64,000 nucleotides of DNA from Sulfitobacter sp. OXR-159 (GCF_034377145.1 NZ_CP139707.1:1311001-1375000); one strand, 5' to 3'; shown: positions 9,597-18,223, counted from the first letter of the stretch. A program made the numbers and translations. The notes: generated from the letters alone by a model not told the origin.

Positions 9597-9764
9597 CTTG
9601 TTTTCAACCTCGTGTGACGGGCGTTTGATCCTTGGCCTTTAACCAAAAATCAAAGGGATTGTGTAGTGACAATTGTTACCCGCTCAGATAGACGCTGCGG
9701 CAGGGAAGATGTCGGGAGACAGGCCTTTTTAATGTCTGAGTTGAAAACCGCCGGGGAAAAACAA

Positions 9765-10187
9765 ATGAAGCAGGAAGTTTTCCTGCCGGACGATTATCGT
9801 CCGGCCGAGGACGAACCATTCATGAATGACCGTCAGCTTGAGTACTTTCGTCGCAAGCTGATCCACTGGAAATCGGAACTGTTGGCAGGCAGCCGTGACA
9901 CCATTGAAGCACTGCAGGACGGCACCCGGAACATTCCGGATGTGACCGACCGCGCCTCGGAAGAGACCGACCGCGCGCTGGAACTGCGGACCCGTGACCG
10001 GGCCCGCAAATTGGTCGGCAAGATCGACGCGGCGCTGCGGCGGATCGACGAGGGAGAGTTCGGTTACTGCATGGTCACCGGCGACCCGATCTCGCTCAAG
10101 CGGCTGGACGCACGGCCCATCGCCACGATGACGCTGGAGGCGCAAGAGCGTCACGAGCGGCGCGAGAAAGTCCACCGCGACGACTGA
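9765..10187 (+). CDS. dksA: RNA polymerase-binding regulator DksA (single-cysteine form)
   Basis: DksA binds the RNA polymerase secondary channel and, with ppGpp, adjusts rRNA and amino-acid promoters. The 140-residue protein has the coiled-coil tip region DVTDRASEETDRALE near residue 63 and the globular end EGEFGYCMVTGDPISLKR. Only one cysteine remains of the four zinc ligands of the E. coli protein, as known for Rhodobacter DksA. ATG 9765 was chosen because related proteins begin M-K-x-E-V-F-L-P; an in-frame ATG at 9732 is an alternative. A terminator follows at 10206. Confidence 0.92.
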   Translation: MKQEVFLPDDYRPAEDEPFMNDRQLEYFRRKLIHWKSELLAGSRDTIEALQDGTRNIPDVTDRASEETDRALELRTRDRARKLVGKIDAALRRIDEGEFGYCMVTGDPISLKRLDARPIATMTLEAQERHERREKVHRDD

Positions 10188-10205
10188 CATCACCTGAAAC
10201 ATCAC

Positions 10206-10239
10206 ACGCCGAGGCTCATGCTTCGGCGTTTGTGATTTG
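10206..10239 (+). terminator. Rho-independent terminator after dksA
   Basis: A 10-base-pair stem (10206-10215 with 10220-10229, one G-U pair) with the four-base loop TCAT, followed by TTGTGATTT. It lies 18 bases after the dksA stop and fits an intrinsic terminator with a weak T tract. Confidence 0.75.
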
Positions 10240-10323
10240 GGCGCGGGGCCAGCACGATCCGAAGCTTGTGAGCTGGGGTCTACCAGCTTGCCTAAGATCT
10301 GGGGCCTGCGATCTGGGACATAC

Positions 10324-11490
10324 ATGAAACCTTCCAATGCAATTGTCGTGGGCGGCGGGATCGGCGGGCTGGCCTTGGCCACGGCACTGGCCCGCAAGGG
10401 CGTGGCCGTGACCCTGCTTGAACAGGCCGCGCGGTTTTCCGAGATCGGCGCGGGGCTACAGATCAGCCCCAACGGCCTTGCCGTGCTGCGCGCGTTTGGG
10501 TTGGAACATGGGCTGAAGGCCCGCGGTGCCGTGCGGGGGCAGGCGGTGCGCCTTTGCGACTACGCGAAAGGCGCGCAGGTGGCCCGGCTTGATCTGACCC
10601 GCTTGGCCAATGATCAGCGTTACTATTTCCTCCACCGTGCCGACCTGATTGATCTGCTGCGTGAAGCCGCGCAGCGCGCAAACGTGAGTTTCGAGACCGA
10701 CGCGCAGGTCGCCTCGATCCATCCCGGTGCCTTGCCGCAGGTGCAGATGGCCCGTGGCGGACGGCGGCGGGCGGAGTTGGTCGTGGCCGCCGATGGCATC
10801 CACTCGGTGGGGCGGGTGCAGTTGAACGGGGCGGATAAGGCGCGGTTCTCGGGGCAGGTGGCATGGCGTGCGCTGATACCCAACGACATAGACCACGGCC
10901 CAGAGGCGCGGGTCACCATGGGGCCGGGGCGGCATCTGGTCAGCTATCCGCTGCGCGAGGGGCGATTGGTCAACCTCGTCGCCGTGGAAGAGCGCGCCGA
11001 TTGGGCCGCCGAAGGCTGGCATCACCATGACGATCCCGCCAATCTACGCCAAGCCTTCGCAGGTTTCGGCGGAGAGGCGGCGCAGATGCTGGGCGCGTTG
11101 CAGGAGGTGACCCTCTGGGGGCTGCATTACCATCCCGTCGCCGCCAATTGGCAGGCAGAAGGCGTGGCGCTGTTGGGCGATGCGGCCCATCCAACGCTGC
11201 CCTTTCTGGCGCAGGGCGCAAATATGGCGCTAGAGGATGCTTGGGTCTTGGCCGACTGCCTGACCCGCCAGCCCCGCGACGCAGCACTTGGCGCTTATCA
11301 AGCCGCCCGCATCGACCGCGCGCGGCGCATAGTCAAAACCTCGGAAGGCAACGCGGCACGCTATCACCTGCGGTCCGGCCCGGTCCGGTTTGCGGCCCAT
11401 ACCGGGCTGCGCGTCGCCTCCAAAATCGCGCCCGGCGCGATGCTGGGCGCGTTTGATTGGCTCTACGCCCATGACGTTACCAAAGCGTAA
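10324..11490 (+). CDS. FAD-dependent aromatic-type monooxygenase
   Basis: 388 residues in the salicylate/3-hydroxybenzoate hydroxylase-like family. The FAD-binding GGGIGGLALATALARKG lies at residues 9-25, the second nucleotide motif ADGIHS near residue 158, and the GD motif LLGDAAHPTLPFLAQGAN near residue 283. Such enzymes hydroxylate aromatic acids with NAD(P)H and oxygen. No ring-cleavage gene is beside it, so the substrate cannot be named. ATG 10324 places the dinucleotide fold at the N-terminus; upstream in-frame codons overlap the dksA terminator region. Confidence 0.88.
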   Translation: MKPSNAIVVGGGIGGLALATALARKGVAVTLLEQAARFSEIGAGLQISPNGLAVLRAFGLEHGLKARGAVRGQAVRLCDYAKGAQVARLDLTRLANDQRYYFLHRADLIDLLREAAQRANVSFETDAQVASIHPGALPQVQMARGGRRRAELVVAADGIHSVGRVQLNGADKARFSGQVAWRALIPNDIDHGPEARVTMGPGRHLVSYPLREGRLVNLVAVEERADWAAEGWHHHDDPANLRQAFAGFGGEAAQMLGALQEVTLWGLHYHPVAANWQAEGVALLGDAAHPTLPFLAQGANMALEDAWVLADCLTRQPRDAALGAYQAARIDRARRIVKTSEGNAARYHLRSGPVRFAAHTGLRVASKIAPGAMLGAFDWLYAHDVTKA

Positions 11491-11522
11491 AGGCCACCGA
11501 GCTTAGCCGGAGGCCCAATTGG

Positions 11523-12572
11523 TCAGCCCGCCCGTTGCAGCATCCCGAAAAGATCACGCGGATCATCCGGATCGGCCAGCAGGTCGAGCGGCTGGAACAG
11601 CCCCGTCTCGGCGATTTGATCACGGACATAGCGCAGGGCCGAGAAATCCTCGATCGCGAAGCCCACGGAGTCAAACAGCGTGATCTGCTGCGCATCGCGG
11701 CGGCCTTCGGCCTGCCCGGTCAGCACCTGCCAGATCTCGGTCACCGGGTGGTCGGCCTCAAGCTGCTGGATCTCACCCTCGATGCGGGTCTGCTCGGGGT
11801 ATTCCACGAAGATGCCCGAACGGTGCAGGATCGCGGGCGCGAGTTCCGTCTTACCCGGACAGTCGCCGCCGATCGCGTTGATGTGCACGCCAGAGCCGAC
11901 CATATTGTCGGTCAGGATTGTGGCATATTGCTTGTCCGCGGTGCAGGTGGTGATGATCTGCGCGCCCATAATCGCCTCTTCGGCGGTGTCGCATTCCACC
12001 ACCTTGATGCCATGGCCCGCCAGATTGCCTGCGCATTTGGCGGTCGCCGCGCGGTCGATATCGTAGAGCCGCACCTCATCCACGCCGCAGATCGCCTTCA
12101 TCGCAAGGCTCTGAAACTCGGACTGCGCGCCATTGCCGATCATCGCCATGACATGGCTGCCCTTGGGCGCCAGCAACCGGGCCACCACGGCAGAAGTCGC
12201 CGCCGTGCGCAGGGCCGTCAGGATCGTCATCTCGGTCAGCAACACCGGGTAGCCGTTGGCCACATTGGCCAACAGGCCAAAGGCGGTCACGGTCTGAAAG
12301 CCGTCTTTGGTGTTGTCGGGGTGGCCGTTGACGTATTTGAAGCCGTAGACATCGCCGTCCGAGGTGGGCATCAGTTCGATCACGCCCTTCTCAGAATGGC
12401 TCGCCACGCGGGGGGTCTTGTCGAAAAGCTCCCAGCGTTTGAAGTCGGCTTCGATATAGTCGGCCAGCCCGCGCAGCATGTCTTCGACGCCGATATGGTG
12501 GATCAATTTCATCATCTGATCGACGGAAACGAAGGGCACCAGTGCCTTGTCGGAGGGGTTCAGATTGGTCAT
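11523..12572 (-). CDS. Ornithine cyclodeaminase
   Basis: 349 residues. Converts L-ornithine to L-proline plus ammonia using bound NAD+. The nucleotide motif AMIGNGAQSEFQSLAMKAI (about residues 143-161) and preceding TALRTAATSAVVARLLA are hallmarks of the OCD/mu-crystallin family. It lies 15 bases downstream of arginase on the same strand, so the two form an arginine-to-ornithine-to-proline pathway. Pairing with arginase favours true ornithine cyclodeaminase over other family members. Confidence 0.92.
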   Translation of the reverse strand: MTNLNPSDKALVPFVSVDQMMKLIHHIGVEDMLRGLADYIEADFKRWELFDKTPRVASHSEKGVIELMPTSDGDVYGFKYVNGHPDNTKDGFQTVTAFGLLANVANGYPVLLTEMTILTALRTAATSAVVARLLAPKGSHVMAMIGNGAQSEFQSLAMKAICGVDEVRLYDIDRAATAKCAGNLAGHGIKVVECDTAEEAIMGAQIITTCTADKQYATILTDNMVGSGVHINAIGGDCPGKTELAPAILHRSGIFVEYPEQTRIEGEIQQLEADHPVTEIWQVLTGQAEGRRDAQQITLFDSVGFAIEDFSALRYVRDQIAETGLFQPLDLLADPDDPRDLFGMLQRAG

Positions 12573-12587
12573 ATTCAGGTCTTTCTA

Positions 12588-13511
12588 TCAATAGGCACGG
12601 GTGGGGCGGTCGAACACGCGGCGGCCAAAGGCCGAGGCGGTGAGGTCCACCATCAGTTGCGCGGTGCGGCCCCGCTCATCGAGGAAGGGGTTCAGTTCAA
12701 CCAGATCGAGCGAGGTCATCAAGCCGCTGTCCGACAGCATCTCCATCACCAGATGGCCTTCGCGTACCGTGGCGCCGCCCGGCACGGTGGTGCCCACGGC
12801 AGGGGCAACGGAGGGGTCGAGGAAATCCACATCCAGCGAAACATGGAGCATGCCGCCCGCCGCTTCGACCTTATCAAGGAAGCGCTGTAAGGGTTTGGCG
12901 ATACCGCTCTCGTCGATCTCGCGCATGTCGACGTAAGTGACGGTGGTCTCCTGCAAGGCGGCGCGCTCAAGCGCATCGACAGAGCGCAGCCCGATCATGG
13001 CGATATTGTCATGGGGCAGGGGCGTGTCGATCTTTGGAAAGCCGTCGAACCCCTCGCGCCCGGTGACATAGCCCAAGGGCGTGCCGTGCAGGTTGCCGCT
13101 GTCGCTGGTCTGCGGCGTGTGGAAATCCGTATGCGCGTCAAGCCAGAGCACGAAAAGCGGGCGGCCTGCCTTTTCGGCATGGCGCATTGCGCCCAAGACA
13201 GTGCCAAGCGCCAGCGCGTGGTCGCCGCCCATGAAGATCGGCAAGCCGTCGTCCATCGCCGCATCGGCGGCAGCGGCGAGGCTCTCTGTCCATGCGATGG
13301 TTTCTTCCAGCGCGTGCAGTTTCTCGTGCTCTTTCGCTTGGAAGGGCGCGGGGGCGACATTGCCGCGATCGGTGACGCTGTGGCCAAGATCGCGCAGGGC
13401 ACGTTCGAGCCCCGCAGTGCGATAGGCATCCGGCCCCATCAGGCAGCCGCGACGGCGCTTGCCGCTGTCCAGCGGGACGCCCAGCAAGATACAGTTTTGT
13501 TGGTTCGACAT
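12588..13511 (-). CDS. rocF: Arginase
   Basis: 307 residues. Hydrolyses arginine to ornithine and urea at a dinuclear manganese site. All three metal motifs are visible: GGDHALALG near residue 94, DAHTDFH near residue 125, and SLDVDFLDPSVAPAVGT near residue 224. First gene of the two-gene operon with ornithine cyclodeaminase. A long inverted repeat lies upstream at 13599-13631 and may be part of its regulation or an unrelated terminator. Confidence 0.94.
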   Translation of the reverse strand: MSNQQNCILLGVPLDSGKRRRGCLMGPDAYRTAGLERALRDLGHSVTDRGNVAPAPFQAKEHEKLHALEETIAWTESLAAAADAAMDDGLPIFMGGDHALALGTVLGAMRHAEKAGRPLFVLWLDAHTDFHTPQTSDSGNLHGTPLGYVTGREGFDGFPKIDTPLPHDNIAMIGLRSVDALERAALQETTVTYVDMREIDESGIAKPLQRFLDKVEAAGGMLHVSLDVDFLDPSVAPAVGTTVPGGATVREGHLVMEMLSDSGLMTSLDLVELNPFLDERGRTAQLMVDLTASAFGRRVFDRPTRAY

Positions 13512-13598
13512 GGGGGACTCCTGAGCTGTTTGAACTCAGATAATCCGCGCATCTGTCTAACGACAAGCCGTCAAACTGACCGTTTCGGGGGCGTTTTT

Positions 13599-13639
13599 GA
13601 CAAACTGAAAGAAAGTTCTTCCAGTTTGTCAGTTTTTTT
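13599..13639 (+). terminator. Strong hairpin with T tract between dsbB-like and arginase genes
   Basis: Bases 13599-13613 pair with 13616-13630 (14 of 15 pairs, two-base loop), followed on the plus strand by AG and seven T. It has the form of an intrinsic terminator for rightward transcription, although both neighbours are read leftward. The outer arms GACAAACTG/CAGTTTGTC could equally be an operator in the arginase promoter. Confidence 0.5.
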
Positions 13640-13644
13640 GCTGG

Positions 13645-14112
13645 TTAGGCCGCTTTGCGCGCCGCGGCGACCCAAAGACCGACCAAGACGAAAGAGAAGA
13701 TCGCGTTCCAACCCGCCATCGAAAGGCCCAGAAACTGCCAGACGATCTCATCGCACATGACTAGACCGCTCGGGCCTTCGGTGGAGAGAAGCGACCCGCC
13801 GTCAAGGCTGCCCAAGTCCATGCCACCGCCGGTGCAGGAACTCGGCCCCGGCCACCAGCCCCATTCGACGCCTGCGTGATAAACGCCGATCAGCGCCGTC
13901 ACCGCCGCCGCCAAGGCCCCCAGCCACGCCAGCACGCGCGGCCCGCCAAAGAGCACGATCGCCCCAATCAGCACTGCCGCCGCATGGGGCCACCGCTGCC
14001 AAAGGCACATCTGGCAAGGCGCGTAGCCGCCCAGATGCTGGAAACCAAAAGCACCCAGCAACAGCGCGGCTGAGCCGAGTGTTGCCAGCGAAGTCAAAGT
14101 CTTACCTGTCAT
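13645..14112 (-). CDS. dsbB: Disulfide bond formation protein B (DsbB-like)
   Basis: 155-residue inner-membrane protein with four hydrophobic segments. The periplasmic YAPCQMCLWQRWPH motif (about residues 30-43) gives the first cysteine pair; a second loop holds SSCTGG near residue 92 and VMCDE near residue 119, matching the second redox pair that DsbB uses to pass electrons to quinone. The start overlaps the stop of the YqaA gene (ATGA), so the two are cotranscribed. No DsbA gene is in view. Confidence 0.88.
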   Translation of the reverse strand: MTGKTLTSLATLGSAALLLGAFGFQHLGGYAPCQMCLWQRWPHAAAVLIGAIVLFGGPRVLAWLGALAAAVTALIGVYHAGVEWGWWPGPSSCTGGGMDLGSLDGGSLLSTEGPSGLVMCDEIVWQFLGLSMAGWNAIFSFVLVGLWVAAARKAA

Positions 14113-14687
14113 AGAACCTTTACCACCATGAAGCCGCCAATCAGCAGGGCGACGGCCAATGTGAACATCAAACCCAAGCGCCGTTCAATGAAATCTCGGA
14201 TCGGTGCGCCAAAGCGCCACAGCAGCCCCGCCACCACGAAGAACCGCAGCCCACGCGCAAGGATTGAGGTCATGATAAAGGTGCCCAGCGGCATCCCGGT
14301 CCAGCCCGACATGATCGTGATGACTTTGTACGGGAAGGGGGTGACCCCGGCGACCAGCACCGCCCAAAAGCCCATGTCGTTGAAGCGGGTGGAAAATTCT
14401 GCCATCGCGTCGGACTTGCCCAGACTCGCAAGGATCGGCTGTCCAAGGCTCTCAAAGGCCAGCCCGCCAATGGCATAGCCCAAAAGCCCGCCCAGAACGG
14501 AGGCCAGTAGCGCCACCCCCGCGATCAGCCACGCGCGGTTGGGCCGCGCGATAATCATCGGAATCATCAAGATATCAGGGGGGATCGGAAAGAAAGAACT
14601 TTCGACAAAAGCGACAACGGCAAGCGCCCAGAGGGCATGGCGATGTTGGGCCAAGCCCAGGGTCCAGTCATAAAGGCGGCGGATCAT
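14109..14687 (-). CDS. YqaA/DedA-family membrane protein
   Basis: 192 residues with about four to five hydrophobic segments. The N-terminal region AFVESSFFPIPPDILMIPMI carries the E...F.P.P pattern of the DedA/VTT superfamily, thought to move lipids or protons across the inner membrane. The length fits the YqaA subgroup. Cotranscribed with the DsbB-like gene. Confidence 0.85.
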   Translation of the reverse strand: MIRRLYDWTLGLAQHRHALWALAVVAFVESSFFPIPPDILMIPMIIARPNRAWLIAGVALLASVLGGLLGYAIGGLAFESLGQPILASLGKSDAMAEFSTRFNDMGFWAVLVAGVTPFPYKVITIMSGWTGMPLGTFIMTSILARGLRFFVVAGLLWRFGAPIRDFIERRLGLMFTLAVALLIGGFMVVKVL

Positions 14688-14776
14688 TTAGGGGGCTCCG
14701 GCTGTTTTATATGCCTCACCATGTCGCGCGACCAAGGTCAAGCGCAACGCTGTGCAGAAACAGGGTGAAAATCCAC

Positions 14777-14805
14777 TTGCCCCACGCGCTTTTGCAGGCT
14801 ACATC
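14777..14805 (+). promoter_or_regulatory. Probable tRNA-Leu promoter
   Basis: TTGCCC (14777-14782) and TACATC (14800-14805) are separated by 17 bases, putting a transcription start around 14812, just before the tRNA. Motif match is moderate and no other candidate is nearer. Confidence 0.5.
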
Positions 14806-14814
14806 GCCCCACGT

Positions 14815-14898
14815 GCCCAAGTGGCGGAATGGTAGACGCAGGGGATTCAAAATCCCCCGCCGCAAGGCGTGCCGGTTCGAGTCCGGCCTTGGGTACCA
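14815..14898 (+). tRNA. tRNA-Leu (anticodon CAA), phage integration target
   Basis: An 84-base class II tRNA including encoded CCA. Acceptor stem GCCCAAG pairs with CTTGGGT (G-U at 1:72), the anticodon loop TTCAAAA gives CAA, there is a long variable arm, and the T loop is TTCGAGT. The phage integrase gene starts 104 bases beyond its 3' end, and everything to the right is phage-like, so the attachment core most likely lies in the 3' half of this gene, which stays intact at the junction. Confidence 0.96.
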
Positions 14899-14934
14899 AT
14901 GGCTTACGCCATGCTCCGCATCCCCTGATATGCT

Positions 14935-14958
14935 CCACTCACAGTGGCCACTCACAGT
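14935..14958. repeat. Direct repeats beside the left attachment site
   Basis: CCACTCACAGT occurs at 14935-14945 and again at 14948-14958, a 13-base period. It lies between the tRNA end and the integrase stop, where integrase arm-type sites are expected. Function is inferred from position. Confidence 0.5.
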
Positions 14959-15001
14959 TTCTGGGTTCGTTCACCCCCTGTTCGTTCCGATTCCTGCGGG
15001 C

Positions 15002-16045
15002 CTATTCACGGCGTTCCTGAGCGGCTTTCGATAGCTTCAAGCGGTTCGCTCGCTTGCGATAATAAACAACCATTTCCGCGCTCTGGTTTGTCACTGCTTG
15101 GATCTCAGCGTCACTCGCTCCGGCTTCTGCCAGTTCGATGATTGCCAGCTTGCGCAGGCCATGAAGTGTGAACGGCTTGGCATTGGGTCCGAGCGTTTCC
15201 CTCCAAGCTCTGAATGCTTTTTCGATGGCGCTGTATCCAACCGGCTCGCGTAGGTTCTTGGCCAGTAGGTATTCCCCTCGGCGGGGTAGCCCTGCGACAA
15301 ATTCGCGGAGCCGCTTAGGACAGAAGGTTTCAAACAGTTCGCCGCCTTTTTCGTCCAGGACGAACATCGTTTCGCCTTTGAATTGATCGTGCGTCATGCA
15401 GATCGCGGCGTTCGGGCGTTGGCCGGTGCCAAGGATCAAGTGTGCAGCAGTCTGCACGTTGTCCGGCGCTGTATCGAGCTTCCCAATCATCCATGCGGGC
15501 CAAGGCTCGTAAGGGCTCTTTGGCTTGTATGATGCCAACTTCTTCGCAGGGTTTGCGCCGAGGGGCCAGTCGAGTTCACTGAGCGCATAGTTCCAAAGGA
15601 TGGAGATGGTTTGCGCATATTTGCTGGCTTTGCGCGGCTGGTCGGCCATCTTCGCCAGCGCGGCCTTTAGGCCGGGGCGGGTGGTTCGTGCCATCGTTTT
15701 GTCGCCGTTCTTCTCAAGGATGCGATCCATGTCGCGGCGATAACTCGTCTTGGTCGATGCGGCGAGGTCTTGTTGAACGGTTATGTCTGCGCGCCATGCC
15801 TCTATGCACTCGCGCCATGTCTGCTTGGCTGGCGTCTTCTGGCGCTGGTCGCGCCCGGTGTGAAGTTCCCAATAGATCGTATCGAGGGTGCGCGCATCGC
15901 CTTGCCAATCTATGAGCCAAGTCTTCTCAGTCTGCTTGCCTGCAACCGTGTGTGTCACCCGGTAGTACGGCATCCATGCCGCCCGGTGCCGGTCCCACTT
16001 CCAGACCAACCGTTTCTTTTTGATCTGGGGCTTGGCTGGCTTCAA
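15002..16045 (-). CDS. int: Phage integrase, tyrosine recombinase
   Basis: 347 residues. Catalyses site-specific recombination at the tRNA-Leu. An N-terminal core-binding domain (TWRECIEAWRADITVQQDLAASTKTSYRR is its region, about residues 76-104) precedes the catalytic domain with the first arginine in GTGQRPNAAI, the HxxR box in LHGLRKLAI, and the nucleophile tyrosine in MVVYYRKRAN. The C-terminus faces the attachment site. Its start overlaps the excisionase-like gene stop (ATGA), so both are read from the leftward early transcript. Confidence 0.95.
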   Translation of the reverse strand: MKPAKPQIKKKRLVWKWDRHRAAWMPYYRVTHTVAGKQTEKTWLIDWQGDARTLDTIYWELHTGRDQRQKTPAKQTWRECIEAWRADITVQQDLAASTKTSYRRDMDRILEKNGDKTMARTTRPGLKAALAKMADQPRKASKYAQTISILWNYALSELDWPLGANPAKKLASYKPKSPYEPWPAWMIGKLDTAPDNVQTAAHLILGTGQRPNAAICMTHDQFKGETMFVLDEKGGELFETFCPKRLREFVAGLPRRGEYLLAKNLREPVGYSAIEKAFRAWRETLGPNAKPFTLHGLRKLAIIELAEAGASDAEIQAVTNQSAEMVVYYRKRANRLKLSKAAQERRE

Positions 16046-16251
16046 AGCTCAAAGTCCTCGTCTGGTTGTGCGGCACTGCCGTTCAGTATGGCTTCAATAT
16101 CGCTTACGCGCCATCGATCGTGCCCGCCTAATCGACAGGGGGGCGGCAGAGCACCCGCACCAACCAACCGCCGGAACTCCGATGCGGGCAGGTCCAGCAT
16201 CTTCGCGGCGGTGGTTTCTTTGACCGCAAGGCGGGGTACCTCGACGTTCAT
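16042..16251 (-). CDS. Excisionase-like small DNA-binding protein
   Basis: 69 residues with a winged-helix pattern of the AlpA/MerR kind: VKETTAAKMLDLPASEFRRLV, then the wing and tail GGHDRWRVSDIEAIL. Such proteins bend attachment-site DNA and direct excision. The ATG at 16251 overlaps the stop of the HNH gene upstream; a TTG further up would extend it by 22 residues into that gene and is less likely. Location directly before int supports the role. Confidence 0.7.
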   Translation of the reverse strand: MNVEVPRLAVKETTAAKMLDLPASEFRRLVGAGALPPPCRLGGHDRWRVSDIEAILNGSAAQPDEDFEL

Positions 16252-16748
16252 GTCGAAAGCTCCGGCTTCCAATCCTTCAATAGCTTGTTCCCCTTGCTCG
16301 AATTGCACGTCTGACAAGCGACAGTAAGGTTGTGTGCCTCATTACCACCGCCTTTGGAAAAGGGGTAAATGTGGTCGATGGCGAACGGGCCTTCGGTGTT
16401 TTTGAAATAGGCGCATGTTGGCCCGTCACGCTCAAATATCTCTCTGCGCTTTGCGGCAGATAGGTAACGGTTTGGCGGAGCGTCGCGCGGCAGATTCTTG
16501 ATATTTTTGAGCCAAAACGCGGCTCTTTCGGCGCGCTCACGCGATGATTTCGTCTCAATTTTGACGGGGTTCTCGCTTTGGATATGCGCCTCAACAGCCT
16601 CGGCCAACTCCGGGAGGCGGTCACGTTCGAGGCGAATAGCGCTGCCAATCCGCACAAGGAATCCGTGGTTCTCAGCGGCGGTGCGCAGGCTGGCTTTGGG
16701 AACGCCCAGTTCCTCCGCAACTTCGTCGATCTTGCAAAGCTGGCTCAT
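16248..16748 (-). CDS. HNH endonuclease with N-terminal helix-turn-helix
   Basis: 166 residues. Residues 1-45 (IDEVAEELGVPKASLRTAAE) look like a small DNA-binding helix-turn-helix. The C-terminal part has the HNH signature: CAYFKNTEGPFAIDHIYPFSK is its first half, with H-I-Y-P and then EAHNLTVACQTCNSSKGNK carrying N and a CxxC zinc pair. Only one cysteine of the first zinc pair is visible. Three HNH proteins occur in this operon. Whether it acts on phage or foreign DNA cannot be told. Confidence 0.82.
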   Translation of the reverse strand: MSQLCKIDEVAEELGVPKASLRTAAENHGFLVRIGSAIRLERDRLPELAEAVEAHIQSENPVKIETKSSRERAERAAFWLKNIKNLPRDAPPNRYLSAAKRREIFERDGPTCAYFKNTEGPFAIDHIYPFSKGGGNEAHNLTVACQTCNSSKGNKLLKDWKPELST

Positions 16749-17203
16749 GCGTCCTTCCCCTCCCTCATTGCGGCGGTGTCGATCCCAAACGCTGCCATGA
16801 TCTGCGCCGTGTAGTGGGCTTGGGCTACGGCTTTGAGCGGCGTTACGTCCTCGTCATGGAAGCCCCCCTGCAATTCAACAGATGTTGAACGAACGTGCTG
16901 CCACCATTTGACATTATCGCATGACACGAACTCCAGATAAGCCCCGGTGAAGTCGTCCGTATCGTCACAGATGAAATACCCGCCGCCTTGTACGAACGCT
17001 TGAGATATTACGGGCGCGTCTTTCGGGTGATCCTCCCAGACAAGCGGCTTCACCAGCCCCGGCAGTGCGTCGAGGCGGTCGGCATATTCCGCCATCAACT
17101 CCGCTATCTCTGCACGGCTTGCCGCGTGTGTCGGTGGGGTCTCCGCGATTGCGTTGGCCGTATCGCGCATCTCTTGGATCAGGTCGTCTAGTGCGTTACT
17201 CAT
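16745..17203 (-). CDS. Phage hypothetical protein
   Basis: 152 residues, acidic. The N-terminal 55 residues are helical (LDDLIQEMRDTANAI); the central part resembles a small beta domain (GGGYFICDDTDDFTGAYLEF) and the C-terminus is helical again. Stop and start overlap both neighbours by a few bases, so it is a genuine member of the leftward operon. Family not recognised. Confidence 0.7.
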   Translation of the reverse strand: MSNALDDLIQEMRDTANAIAETPPTHAASRAEIAELMAEYADRLDALPGLVKPLVWEDHPKDAPVISQAFVQGGGYFICDDTDDFTGAYLEFVSCDNVKWWQHVRSTSVELQGGFHDEDVTPLKAVAQAHYTAQIMAAFGIDTAAMREGKDA

Positions 17204-17678
17204 GGCTGTCCTCCCCGGTGTCGATCCCGGCCAGCTCGGCTAGAAATTCCTTCACTGGATAGAAACCTCCCGCTCCTTGTACGCGATCCCACAGCGCCTG
17301 CGCGGCGTCTTGGTCGATCTTCGGGATGCCATCCGACAGTTGCAGCATGTCCCACAGCACCTTCGCCGCCTCCTGCGGTGTCATGGCGTCACATCGCTGC
17401 CCCTCGGCTACTTCGATAAGGGCGAGAATGCGTTTCGGGGCCATATAGGGGTGGCCTTTGCCTTGATCGCCCATGCGCTGCACAAGTGCTGCCGCCTCCC
17501 GCAGCGCGTCATTGCGGGCAATCCCCACCTCTCGTCGCATCCGCTTTCCCTCGGCCCGCATACCTACAAGGTCGTCTTCCAACTCCTTGATCCGCTCGGC
17601 TTGGGCGCGGTGTTCCTCGTCCAGCGCGTACCATGCGGCCTTCCAATCAAACGCCTCGCTTGAAATATCCACGGTCAC
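17196..17678 (-). CDS. Phage hypothetical protein with coiled coil
   Basis: 160 residues. Residues 15-60 are charged and heptad-like (EEHRAQAERIKELEDDLVGM), suggesting a coiled coil. The start is a GTG at 17678 that overlaps the previous stop (GTGA) behind an AGGGGG ribosome site; a second GTG lies two codons on. No functional motif seen. Confidence 0.68.
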   Translation of the reverse strand: MTVDISSEAFDWKAAWYALDEEHRAQAERIKELEDDLVGMRAEGKRMRREVGIARNDALREAAALVQRMGDQGKGHPYMAPKRILALIEVAEGQRCDAMTPQEAAKVLWDMLQLSDGIPKIDQDAAQALWDRVQGAGGFYPVKEFLAELAGIDTGEDSHE

Positions 17679-17872
17679 ACCAGCCCCCTTTCCTCAAGGA
17701 TGCGCTGAGGTGCGGTCAGCGTGACCACGCCCCCGCGTACCCGGTTGCCCTCGACCTCGCACAGAGCAAGCGGGATCCACTGGTCTTCGCCATCCTCGTC
17801 GGCGCGGACGCATACGGCGCGATCCGTGGCGTGTTGGAAGATCACATCGATGTCATGGAGATCGGATTTCAC
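17675..17872 (-). CDS. Small phage hypothetical protein
   Basis: 65 residues (MKSDLHDIDVIFQHATDRAV at the start), a compact mixed beta pattern with an acidic loop (DEDGEDQWIP). Overlaps both neighbours by four bases. Not recognised. Confidence 0.65.
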   Translation of the reverse strand: MKSDLHDIDVIFQHATDRAVCVRADEDGEDQWIPLALCEVEGNRVRGGVVTLTAPQRILEERGLV

Positions 17873-18063
17873 GCTACGCTACCTTTCAGAGATTGTGAGG
17901 CGATAAGCTGGCAGGAAGCCAGCGAGGGGTTCATCTTGATCGCAGCCATGCCGCCGCGCAGGGCTTCGATGCGGTCAGCAAGGCGCTGCACCATTTCGTC
18001 ATTGCACCCGATCTCCCGGGCCATCGCGATCAGCTCGCGGTCTTCTATGTATTTGGCAGTCAT
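17869..18063 (-). CDS. Small phage hypothetical protein
   Basis: 64 residues. The ATG at 18063 sits behind GGAGGGCAT and gives MTAKYIEDRELIAMAREIG; the frame upstream lacks a ribosome site. Helical, no motif. A 160-base stretch between it and the HNH gene upstream holds nothing obvious. Confidence 0.65.
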   Translation of the reverse strand: MTAKYIEDRELIAMAREIGCNDEMVQRLADRIEALRGGMAAIKMNPSLASCQLIASQSLKGSVA

Positions 18064-18223
18064 ATGCCCTCCCTGTGTCGGTTTGCCCCGCCGCTCCCTC
18101 ATGTGGAGGTGGCGCGAACGGCGGGGCGGTCTGGGGGTCCGACTTCACAAAATGCCCGCGTGTATGCGCGGTCGTCGTATGCCACTGGGTCGCCGTGGCC
18201 GCGTTATCCCCGTGATGGGGAAC

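Noticed and set aside
11535..12890. 451-codon open frame spanning both arginine-catabolism genes in reverse
   Set aside because: Both genes beneath it are certain; the reverse frame has no recognisable domain.
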